From assembly GCA_000727475.1 (NCBI GenBank), contig KL647288.1, forward strand, positions 3,281,604 through 3,345,603: a stretch of 64,000 nt of DNA, given 5' to 3'. Below are positions 44,701 through 55,225 of this stretch, one piece after another (position 1 is the first letter of the stretch; each line of letters begins with the position of its first letter). The notes beneath the pieces are model-generated. The model was not told where the DNA came from. It was given only the letters and a program-made list of their open reading frames with translations, and did no database searches. This stretch comes from Sarcocystis neurona. Its lineage: Eukaryota > Apicomplexa > Conoidasida > Eucoccidiorida > Sarcocystidae. A program made the translations under genes and the position numbers.

Positions 44701-47700
44701 CAAAGTATCGTGAGTCCACTCTAACAACTGCAAGGTGTCACCGAATATGCAAAGAACGCAGCGCACTGCAGCCACGGCAACGCGCGAGACACAAACGAAT
44801 GCAGAGATGGTTTTCAGCAACTGCCGCGCAAGTCACAAAGTATAAGCAAAGCAAACACTAGACTGGCACCAGTGTGCAACATGGTGCAGACAGCTGGTGA
44901 AAGAACATCTCATTTGAGATATCAAGCGAAAAGTGAAGTGGGACCACAAAAAGCTAACAGTCTCACGTTCCGAGGCGACACATCATTTGTGCTGCACTCG
45001 ACAACTCCCACCGGTCATGAATTCACACACGGGAAGATAGACATCTGGAAATATGCGTATACCATGACTCAGGTGCACTCTAGACGCGCGCACATTTACA
45101 TATATATATATATATATACATACGTATATATATATACACATACCCCTACATGCACACTCTGTACAGTTAGACATCCGTGTGTATCCACAACCGTATACGC
45201 CTCAGGCCGATGTACACTCCCTTTCAGTGACCGTTCTGCACCGCTGCAACGGTTCGCCCCCGCCACGGTGGCGCCCCGCCTGGCGACGGTTGCAATGGCT
45301 TTACTCGTGATTATCTCCGCAAAAGACAAGATAATAAGGCATGCGTACAAAGTTCCCGAAGCCTGCGTACAGATTTCAGAAGTAACCGGTATTGGGAGAC
45401 GCCACCTAGTTGTGCATCACTGCAACTACTTGTACAACTATTGTACCCACGTGCACGTGGGTGGATTGATGCTAGCAGGCGTCCACACGAAGTCTCGTCT
45501 ATACGCGCACATCGCGTCACGCTCCAGAGCTCGTCTGGTACTCCCTACCTGCTGTGTGGGCTTTGTGTGAAGTGTCTTCCATGCTATTCGGTCTCCTCTT
45601 CAACACCGCTTGTTGGTGCCGCTGCAGCACCGTGATGTCGCTGCTGTCCGCGTGTGGCTGTGTTTCTGTGTATCCACCCGGGACCCCGTCGAGTGTGCTA
45701 TTCCAAGAACGTACTTGCACACCTGCAGCAGAGAAGGGGCACTGCCTACAAGTACAGCGTGAGTTGCTGCAGCAACCGCAAGAACTGCATCAGCAGCTGC
45801 AGGAGCCACGTCGGCTCCTGCCATAGGAGCAGTAGCACTTGCATCAGGAAAGAAGCTTGATCTGAGTCGGCAGCTTTGTAGTTGCAGCAGCGAGTGCACG
45901 AGTGATAGTACCGCGGAAACTCTTGGTGTATTTTTTCACTGAGCAATTGCCGCACGTAGTTGTTGCAGAAGAGGTGTAGGCACGACAGACGCAGCAGCTA
46001 AAAAGGAGGAAGCACACCGCAGCCTATGCACGGCACGAGCGGGAATAGAGTTCGGTAAAATACAAAGTATCAAAGTCGTTGGGACACATGCAGACTCGGC
46101 CAAAGGGCATGGTCGGTTTTTCATATAGGATACTCTGGCTTACACTTTCCGTTAAATTGCATTCCTTCATCTGCCTCTCCGGCTCTCCTTCCTGTCTCTA
46201 CGGCTGTGAGGAGCGTCGTTCTAGCTAGTGCTGCTGCTGTTCCCCCTGCTCCCACCACTGGAGCACTGTATTCTCCTCCTTTCGTTGATCCTTGTTCAGC
46301 TGTTAAGTCAGCCGGTTCAGCCGCTGCCGTCGTCCCCAGCAGCACTCTCTTTACTAGTGGCAATGGCTTGCTCTTCGCCAGTGTTCCTGATTCTTCAAGA
46401 GAATGTCTCGAAGTCATGTAGCAATCGGGGTCTTGGTGACTTTGCAAGGCGGAGAGGAACGGTGCTTTACGAGTGCAGACCAGTTCGTCTGTTTTCCTGC
46501 GGCAATCTCCGCGCAGGTTTCGATAAGAAGCTTCCCACCCCAGCTGGCCGTGACTGGCAGTTCTCCGCAGTGTTGCTTCGGTTGCTGTTGATGCAAGCCT
46601 ATTGCACGATATTCCTGGGGATCGTGGTGACGGAGCGACTGTTCCTGCTCTCTGCACCTGCTGCCGTAAGGTAGTTGCTGCTATTGCAGTTGGTGCCGCT
46701 GCAGGCTGAGTAGATACACGGGCGGGTGCGGACGGCGTTGACGCGCTTTCTGCAGGCCGCAGATGAAACAGGGGTTCTCCTCTGGAGTTCATCGTTAGAA
46801 CACCAACTGCTGAACTATAACTGGCTGCTGTTTCTACTGACTGAGCTGGACTCGCTGTTGAGTGCGCCGCGTGTTCTACTGCCACCTGGGCCACTGTCAT
46901 GGGGATGACCGGCGCCACTGCATCGATTGCCAGAGTGTGTTGTCGTAATCGTGTGGCTAGTGTAGTGCCCCCCCCTGCATTTCCGGGAAGCCCCTGCAAT
47001 GCTATCGGTGACGGTGTTGCACGTGTTGCAGCGCGGGGTGCCACGGTGTCTTGGGCTGCTTGACACGCAAGTTCCAAAATGGCTGGCGACACTGCTGCAG
47101 TACGTGCTGGTCCTGCGGCAGGCTGCTCCTGCGCTGCCGGCGAACCGGGCCGCAACGCGGAGGGAGGAAACCTACAAGTACCGGATAATGGTATCAATGT
47201 CCTGTGTGCGCCAGAAGCGGAAGATCTTAGGGAATATGGAACAGCTGAGGTTACGCTTGAACGGGACTCAACGGTTTCGGTTCTGCCGAGGAGACCATTT
47301 GCTGCGTGGTTTCTTATCCGAAACAACTGCCGCTGACCCTCTGTGAGTTGCTGCTGCAGCTCTTCGCACGCCGCAAGCTGCTGCGCGAGGTACTGACAAC
47401 TTTCAAGTCGCTGCCGCCGTTGGTGTTGCTGCTGCTGGCGAGGGCATGCAAAATGCTGGTGCTGCCGCGACTGAATGTCTTCAGAGTCCGGTAGCTCCTG
47501 GTGTTGACGAGCTGGTTGGTATTGTTCATACCGGCGTTGCTCTTGGTAGTAGACGAGACCAGGTATCTGCTGCTGGTCTCCTTCAAGGCACTGCGTTGCA
47601 GTTCCCGAGAGCGCCTGCTGCGGAGTGTCTGACCGGTGCTGGTGCAAGCCGGTATGCTGCTGGTGTTGCTGCTGTTGTAAGAGGCGTGCGTGGCTCGGCG

Positions 47701-50700
47701 GCGACGTTGATGGGCAAGGCGAGTTCGAACAACCCTGTATATAATATACATAGGTGAAGTACAGACGTTTGTTGCAGGACGCTTGCCTCTGCCAGGTAGG
47801 GATGGCTCTTTCTTCTGAAGTAGCTCAGTGCGCATGAACAGAACTTTTCAAACGTAGTAGACACATACGCATGCACTATTTTAGAGCGGCAGCACCGCCA
47901 CTGCTCTAACCTCTGGACAGGAGCTGTGTACGACTGCCGTTGCAAGCTGCGTAGGTCACTACTGGACACAAGCGTAAAGCACACCGTAAACCGACGCTGA
48001 CAGAATGCACCGTTTTAGACACAGGTGCAGAGAACACCCTCGTTGGAACACACAGGAAGAAAGAGGCAGACACAGATGCAGGTGGACACCGCTGCAGTAG
48101 TACACTTCTCTGAAGAGAAGCCTGTTTGTAAAGGAGCGAGCAAAGCTGGGATTGTGGACGATTCCGCGTACTGATGCACTTTGTACAAAAATAGAACCAA
48201 CAGTGCCGGAGGTCAGAGAATTTGGCTCAAAATAAAGCGTGCTCCACCCTAAGGTGCATCTGGAGATAGCGAAGGGTCAGGAACACCTCTACCATACTAA
48301 GGAACTAACTCTCTTGTGGTACCTTGCAACCGCTGTTACATCGATCGCCTACCCCTGGTTGTGGAGCGGAAGTGTAGTAGTGGGTAGTCAGCTGGATCCT
48401 TGGTTCTTTCCTTTCTTGGAAGGTATGGTGCAGGATGCTTACGCTACTCGAGCGCGGCGTGTGTGGTCGAATGCAGCTAAGGCTGCTGTCGTGGTTATTT
48501 GAGCTGGAGCTGTTGTTGCTGTCTCTCCTACGAATATCTGTGGTGTCGTTGTCCTTGTCTAAGGACAGGCAAAAATCCTCAGCTTCAACCGCAGGAGGCA
48601 GATGTCTCTGAAGAGGCACTCCTGGAGCAGCCCTGTTGTAATTATTGTTGTGCGTGCTGTAGACCCTGCGATGCGCTATGCGGGGAGATCGATATATAGA
48701 TCCAGGCGCTCCGCTGTTTCTAAGTGAGGCTTCCCCGTGCCTACGCCATTGTTCTTGAGCATGCTGAGGTTGCTGCGTTCCGTGGTGCTGCCGCTGAGGC
48801 TGCTGTTGATGTTGTTGTTGACGATTGAGCTGCTGCTGATGAGTCTGCGGATGCGGGTGCCTGTACACGTGCGCCTGCTGCTTCAAGAGGGGGTGCCAAG
48901 CAATTCTGCCCGTGTCACCGTGTCTGCTTGAAAAGCCGCCCGCGAAGCACCCCAGGAGGAAGCAACGCACGTAGCAGGACTTGAGTGTCGCAAGTACGGC
49001 AGGCGTGTGCCAGTCAGCAACGCATAGCCCCACGCTTGCACGTATATAAACACGCGTGCAGGTTAACAGCGCATACAGGGACACGCACACAGTGACACCT
49101 GTCTCACTCTGCGTATATGTGCGTGTAAGGAGCAGATTCCAGCGCAAAGCGGCATACAATAAACTTGCATCCGCACTGGATTCCACATACGTGTACTGGC
49201 CTTTTGTCAGGTTTCACGTTGTCAACAAGCGTAGGCAGTGAAGAAATAGGGAAATACAAGGACTTCTACGTCCGAGCGTCTGTTTACAGTCAGGTGGACT
49301 CGACGCAGTTGTTCGAGGACAAAGTAGTGGTCCTGGTGGAGCCACGCTGCATCCCTTAAGCAGAAATGTTTATTTTCGGCCGCACGCTCCCATGCACAAA
49401 GGTCATAGCAGGCAGCGCCACCATTGACTGTGACAGAGTGTTAGTACCTTGTGGGTTGCCAACAATGGTCGAACTCAGAACACGCAGTGTCTAGCACAAT
49501 AATCTCGGTAGGAACGATTTCGGAGTGAATGTCGGTTATTCTACAATAGGGTCATACGCACAACTGCGTGTACGTCTAGGTACAAATGCATATGATCCCC
49601 TTGCAACCGTTTAAGTCCTAGTCTGCATGTATGCCCTTTTGCACGTCTGCGTATCTGGCTGTGAGTAGCTCTTTCCGCATACAGCCAATTAGGCGAGTCT
49701 GTCTGCGACACACGTATACGTGTACAAACATGTAGACGCAAGAGATTTTTAACGCAAGAGTGAAAGAGATTCGCAAGCCTATATCTCTACGCATACTTCA
49801 CAGGCGAGCACTTATGGTTACTGCTGTGTAAATATGTAGAGCTGGACCCTCAAAAAGAAGTCTTACAGCAATCCTTCACATACGCTGGTAGTAGATGCAG
49901 ACTGGGTGCGCCGCATATGAGAAGCGAGGACAGATGCGTCTGCGCCTTGCGCTGTGCTTGGGACCGTAACTGCTTGACAGATTGGCAGCCTTGAAACCGA
50001 GGCGCTCTGCTGCTGCCGCTCTTGCTGCCGCTGTTGCCCTCGCTGCTGTTCCACGGATGCACAGAAAAGCCTAGCACCTCCTGCAGCGTCAGTGGAATCA
50101 GAGGCAACACCGTAGCGAGATTACTTAGAGTAAACGACGAAGACACGCACACACGTATTGATACGGATGGCTTGACATATGGATGCGGCGTATGGTACGT
50201 GCGTATGGATTGAACCAGGGACGGCGATACAACTACGAATCTCTGTTGAGAATTACAAATGGATGGAAAACGAAGCTGCACGTGTATGTATATATAGCGT
50301 GTAGAATGCGTGTGTGGAATCTTGTACGGTGCGAAGCTCGTCGATAATGGTGCGTAGAACATCCATGTTATATCTGAAATTTTGGCAATACGTGCGGGGC
50401 GAACCCGGCGACACAGGCGATCAAAAAACCAGCTCCTGCAGCCATACATGGAGAATGTTTGCTCTGTGGAAAGAAAAAGCCTAGCAGTGACAATGAGAAC
50501 ATGCGAGGGCGTAAGATGAGTCGGAAGATGATCTAGTGGCGTCCACACACAGATTACCAGATAGGACCATGTGCTTTTCCACTTCCCCGTCGGGGGCACC
50601 GCAACTCTGATCTGTTTTTTAGCTAGGTGAGTTCTGGCGTTGTTCTCTCCGAATCCATTAGCCAACGTCCTCTCTGCGACCTGCCTCTTATTTCGCCACA

Positions 50701-51823
50701 CATTGTAATGTTTCAACGTACACTACTACGCGTCTGCAGGTATACACGCACTACTTGACCACAGCAAGTATCATGACTGTGGCGGCTCCTACGGCAGCAA
50801 CTCAGTCCTACTATTATTGCCATCATATCTGATAGTCTGTACACGGATGCCACCACATCATCTTCCTTAGATGCTTTATAGGTGGCTACGAAAAGAGAAT
50901 GGCTAATGTAAGTGGATCGTCCGTGTGCTACCAGGCAGGGTGCAGCGTGGTGTTCGCGTTTGCCCTTCAACCAGCGGGTACTTCACGCATACATAAAACG
51001 TGGGCATGTATATACCGTTGTACATGCAGATCCGTTGGGGGTTGCCTAAACGTTTGTAGAAACGTGTGTAGATCTGCACACGAGCAAACCCCGCGGTCGC
51101 TTGACATGAATATGTTCTTCTCCAAGACACAATAGCATCATAAGGCCCGCTGGCAGTCGGCAGCTTACTGTCGTTTGTACGGTTAGCCACTGTCTTCGCC
51201 TCACGTATATGACTCGGTACTCCGGCGATCCTTGGCCCTTGTGTCTGGGGGGATGCTGCGGGTGTTGAGTTCCTTTCGGGTTTTGAAGGTTCTGCGTCGA
51301 CTGCTGGTTTAGCTGCTGGAGTTATTGCACAGGCCAATGTCGGTGCCGCACTTGCTGCCGGCTCAAATTGCCGTGTGCCTATCTTCGTTGCGGGTGCTGG
51401 CGCTGCACCTTGCGCACCTCCTCTCGATTCTGCATCGCCGTCGTCCCGTAAGCCTTCCCAGGACTTGTTCCACTGCAGGTGAGTACGGTTCAGAATATCG
51501 ATCAAGGGCTGCTGCTTTTCGCCACTGCTGTTGCTTGCACTGTTGCTGTTTGCATTGTCGGTGCCCCAAGTACTACATCGCGCACCCGTGCCAGGAAGCT
51601 TTCGACTGCTGCCGTTGCGCTCCACAGCACGAAGAAACATTCCTTCCCTAACAACTTCCGCTGTTGTTCTCTTAATGGCTGTGCTTGTTGCTGGTAAAAT
51701 ATTCGGTGTTGTTGACGTGATCTCGTGTCCGTTGTGTCCACTGACGAGACGGGTTATCGGAGATCGCGTTACATTGGTTGGATTCACTGTTTTCACACTG
51801 TACACAGACTCTGCATGAGCCAT
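38612..51823 (-). CDS. Giant six-exon Ser/Gln/Ala-rich hypothetical protein (whole gene model)
   Basis: I joined minus-strand exons 51823-51169, 50080-49884, 48979-48323, 47734-46144, 43984-41908 and 41759-38612. Every junction is GT-AG and keeps reading phase (1, 0, 0, 1, 2), giving 2,775 codons including the stop. Donors include GTAAGC twice and GTATGT. The start is the ATG at 51821-51823 (MAHAESVYSVKTVNP), with an in-frame TAG four codons upstream. I recognise no catalytic or binding domain. Composition is Ser, Gln, Ala and Asn, with a few coiled-coil segments, so a largely disordered scaffold or regulatory protein is possible, but that is inference. The last junction and the acceptor of the fifth exon are the least certain; the gene could instead be two genes. 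Confidence 0.6.
41908..43984 (-). CDS. Exon 5 of the giant hypothetical gene, with coiled coil and 41-residue repeat
   Basis: The frame runs about 691 codons. A Ser/Arg-rich start (RSNSRVTSRSNSSSSVNTRS) is followed by a likely coiled coil (CNFLKRKAARQQKELNRLRH, FEQVQRQQHHQQVELLQQLQ, RTLQQEVREQQ), a Pro/Gln region and two copies of a 41-residue repeat. The chosen acceptor (GTTGCGCAG at 43985) fits phase. Just upstream, two other minus-strand frames (43828-44180) are also protein-like, so the 5' edge is doubtful. The donor at 41907 (GTAATG) is also weak. Confidence 0.5.
42253..42498 (-). repeat. Exonic tandem repeat, two 123-base units (41 residues each)
   Basis: Units 42253-42375 and 42376-42498 are over 90 per cent identical by eye and in frame. 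Each encodes FAVPGTK(A/T)PLERA, then GTPDVTVPG and AATAWRAS. A diverged third partial copy may follow (NALALDETATPV). Confidence 0.9.
43985..46143. other. Intron or intergenic stretch inside the giant gene
   Basis: It holds scattered CAG tracts (44210-44660), a (TA)n block at 45099-45118 and 45126-45136, and a plus-strand open frame (44872-45570) whose centre is microsatellite-encoded. I see no supported gene. Confidence 0.45.
46144..47734 (-). CDS. Exon 4 of the giant hypothetical gene
   Basis: It begins after ATATACAG with GCSNSPCPSTSPPSH and runs about 530 codons to a GTAAGC donor. The N-terminal part is Gln-rich with a probable coiled coil (LAQQLAACEELQQQLTEGQR, QLFRIRNHAANG). The rest is Ala/Pro/Thr-rich, with scattered motifs such as TLRRTASHGQLGWEASYRNL. 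No known domain is recognised. Confidence 0.6.
48323..48979 (-). CDS. Exon 3 of the giant hypothetical gene, Gln/Asn-rich
   Basis: This is 219 codons, phase 0 at both ends (acceptor CTCAAG, donor GTACCA). A short hydrophobic start (CFLLGCFAGGF) is followed by a His/Gln-rich tract (QTHQQQLNRQQQHQQQPQRQ), then VEAEDFCLSLDKDNDTTDIR and a Ser/Asn run. The acceptor is only fair; the reading frame is convincing from about 48,900 onward. Confidence 0.55.
49884..50080 (-). CDS. Exon 2 of the giant hypothetical gene
   Basis: A pyrimidine-rich acceptor ending ACGCTGCAG and a GTATGT donor bound 197 bases. It reads LFCASVEQQRGQQRQQERQQ then SRLPICQAVTVPSTAQGADA. A second frame is also open here but would not splice in phase. 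Confidence 0.55.
51169..51823 (-). CDS. Exon 1 of the giant hypothetical gene
   Basis: This exon encodes about 218 residues from the ATG. Its N-terminal part has mixed composition (SGHNGHEITSTTPN), followed by a Ser/Asn stretch, a segment PLIDILNRTHLQWNKSWEGL that looks like a short amphipathic helix, and an Ala/Pro-rich end. It stops at a GTAAGC donor (51168-51163) after VANRTND. There is no signal peptide or membrane segment. Confidence 0.55.
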
Positions 51824-54280
51824 AGTTCCCTGCTAGGACATTTCAGGTAACCCGTTGCCGCGCTTGCTGTCGCGCCACCTCCAACTACTCCGGACGCTGC
51901 TGCTGCATTGTCCATAGTGCTACAAGCCAACTACAACGTGAAAAATTCGCGATAACTTTCGGAAATGACTATACAGGCTCTCAAGAATACGCAACTAGCG
52001 GGGACTCAAATAGAGAGGGGAAACTGTTTGGGGACTCCTCGGTATGCCGGAAGTGTTCACGGGCGTACGCTCGCCAAACAATTGTAGATACGTGGGCGTA
52101 CGCACGCAGACGAAATTCTTCGTTCAAGTGTTCGTCCTTGCGTTGTACAGATGGTGCAATCAAGGGCTGCCTACAGCTTCAGTCCCCAGAGACATTTTAG
52201 ATGTCATCTTATCCTGTGTAGCACAACAACTACTCAGCTGCATACAAAAGTGTGTATATATATATATTCTCTCCTTTTGCATTTAGACACGGCATACCAG
52301 CAGGATGAATGAATTCGCTGCACACACGAGCACACGTGAATCAATGCAAAACACCGAAGGACCTGAGTAGAGTTGTTGTACACACATGTCTCAACCATAC
52401 AATTAAAACTGCCTGCACTGAAGAGAGCGCTCTGCCAGCTCAACAGACAACTTTCTCTTGACAAAGTGAAACAGGTGGATTTGCCAAGGATACCTAGTAC
52501 CTTTGACAACTTTTTCAGCGAGATATACGTGAGACACACGAGTGTATCCATGTAGATGAAGAAAAAGGTGGATAAAAATGTTGTCGCAAAAACTGATGCG
52601 CGTGTGCTTTGGTACACATGAGCACGTTGCATTTAAATCTATGCGGTATCAGTGTAGGCGTATGTGTCTCCGAAGTTATTTGTCAGCATCACGTAAATGT
52701 GAATATAAACATCTGGACGTAGCTCGCTCACCGGAGACACGTGCACACACTTTGACAGGTTTAACCCCACATTAGTACTAGGTGGTGAATAGGTCGCCCC
52801 ACAAGTTCAACGCGAACTGCGCAGCGTTTTGCACTGGCATGGAGTGAATTTATGGGTCGCCTGGAAAGAAGTATATTCGTCTACAAAACATATTTTTATT
52901 TGTGTAGTCACGTTTGTGCCTCTGTGTAATTATGCGTGACGGCGGTGTGTGAATCTTTGACCACACCACGTCCAACGATGGCAATCTATTGCGTCCACAG
53001 GTACTCAAATGTACACAATAGGGAAGGTTGATGCGTACTAGAAATTGAGTTGATAGCTACAGTGGTCCTTGGGTAAGATTTCAGTTCTATACGCAGTAAA
53101 ATCGTACCGCGGTACGCGGTTGTACTCTGTGGTGTCCTACTCGCGTGCGAAAGGAAGATAGAGAGATACATGACAACTGCGAGCATGCACACGCTTATTA
53201 CAGCAAACTGTTCGAATCTGAATACCTCGTTACTGCTTGTATTATTTTTTCTAGCAAGTCTGCATAAGCAAGAACAGGTACGCTAGTGTGCATGTGCCCA
53301 CGCATCTTATATATATATATAGATAGATAGATACATAGATACAGATATACATATATGTCCGTACCATCAAGTCGAAGTATAAAAAGGCTGCTGCAATACG
53401 CTAGGTTTGCGCGCTGCCGCGGGTGTCTGCAGACGCATTTGAAGAACAGGGTCTAGCGTACGTGTGCTTGAATTTTGTTTGTGGATATGTGCACACGTGC
53501 GGACAGGGAAACGGAAAAGAGTGATTTACGCACATGCTGAGTCAACCTATTCGTGCGCACGTAGTATGCGTGTGGTTGCACGCGCAGTTGTCCAGTGTAG
53601 ATCGTTGCACGTAAGTGTGTAAGTTCTATATGTGCGTGCGTGTAGCGTGCATACAGTGATGGGCAGTGGTAGGAGGACTCAAATAATTCTACGTGTGCGT
53701 GTACAGATGTAAACAAGTGTTTTCTTGAACACACCTGTGTCTACATGTACGTACGTGTACAGCTACGCGTGTTGCACTGTTGCAGGTGTTTTACGTGTGC
53801 ATGTAATTGAACACCTGTAGACGCAAGTACGTATATATACGTACACATGTGTGGCGATTTTGCCTGTTCACCTACGCGCCGCTACATAGTGATACATGCT
53901 TCCTGTCAGATATTTCCACCATGAAGGAAAGTGAAAGTGAACGAGAACTACATAGCGTTTTGATTTAGAAACAACAACGTCCTTAATTGTATATCCTTTT
54001 CCGCAGACTTGCAAAATTGTACGTGGAGACAAGATTTCTGCGAACACATGTACGTGTGTGTACGCACATATATTTGTTCGGGGCGACTTTGCTGTAGCGC
54101 AGTACATTCTGTCCTTGGAAAAAGTTCGAGTCCCTCGAACTCTTACTTCTTTGTAAGCTACATGGTTGAACGAGTGCATGTTGTTGGACGCAAGTGGAGT
54201 GGCAGTCGACCTTTGAAAATGTAATCCCAAGAAAGAAGAGATGTAGAATATGTTTCTACATTTACGGATGTAGTAATACG

Positions 54281-54383
54281 TAGGTGCCCCCTTATGCAAG
54301 TGTACGTCAACACGCAAACTCGTACGTAGGTATAGCTAGGCGTCCTTATACATGTGTACGTCTACACGCACGCTCGTATGCGT
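54281..54383. repeat. Imperfect tandem duplication of about 52 bases
   Basis: Two adjacent segments share the order TAGG(T/C)G, CCTTAT, GTGTACGTC.ACACGC, CTCGTA.GTA. No gene is associated. Confidence 0.45.
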
Positions 54384-55201
54384 ACACACATATTTGTATG
54401 TGTTTCATATGGCGTGTATAGCTGCATGCAGATATTCGTCCCGTGTGTAGTTGCAAAAATATGTTTTCTCCTCTATGAAATCTCGTTGCTCAACAGATGT
54501 CGGGCCTGCGTCCTCTGGAGCACCGACGGTGACACCTGTGCATTTGACGTGCCCATTTTGAATAAGAAAGCGTCGTCCCTGCAAAACTGTGCATTTTAAC
54601 AACACACCATCGACCTTGTGCAGTTGTTCCCGTCCACACGCCACACGCACCCTCCAACACGTGTATGTATGTTGCTCAGGAAATGGACATATGTAAAATT
54701 TATAGATAGGTGCACGCGCACATAATCGCATACAAACTGTCTCAATCAGTAAACATGTTCTCTCACCCTTCTACTCGTGCGATCACGCGTATACCTATGT
54801 GTCTGTGTGTATGTTTAAGTTCATGTGTGTACGCTCCACAACGGTGGTATGTACTCCTCTGAATACCCGAGTGCATCCGTCGACGCGGAGGAATAACTAG
54901 TCGACACCCCGCAATAACTAGTCTAAAGGTGATGGGAACCCAGGTGCACATTGCTCTTCAATAGGCGTAAACGGAGAATCCCACAGGCGAGTCCTTTTTT
55001 GTGTGTGTATATGCGCAGTCCAGGTTTTCAGAACCGACCCCGTCTGCAGCAGTACCGTAACTGTTTTTGAAAGTACTACGACACGTGTACACCTACATGA
55101 GTATAACAAACGGATACTCTGAAAATGTCTGCTGTGTAGCAGTAGACACTGGCGAGTCTGAAATACGTGAAATCGTTGCGTAGAGAAAATAGGTGTACCT
55201 C

Positions 55202-55225
55202 AGCTTACATTGGCCAATGTAAGCT
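55202..55225. repeat. Perfect 24-base palindrome
   Basis: The half-site AGCTTACATTGG is followed immediately by its exact reverse complement, with no spacer. It lies in gene-free DNA. Confidence 0.95.

Noticed and set aside
44872..45570. 232-codon plus-strand ORF
   Set aside because: The middle is encoded by TA microsatellites, the rest has no protein-like pattern, and it lies in an intron-like gap of the minus-strand gene.
48239..48502. Plus-strand ORF with a hydrophobic, Trp-containing stretch
   Set aside because: It is the complement of the 3' part and donor of exon 3 of the minus-strand giant gene.
49850..50716. 288-codon minus-strand ORF
   Set aside because: Most of it reads through microsatellite and intron-like sequence. 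Only 50080-49884 is coding-like, and there a different frame (EQQRGQQRQQERQQ) fits splice phase.
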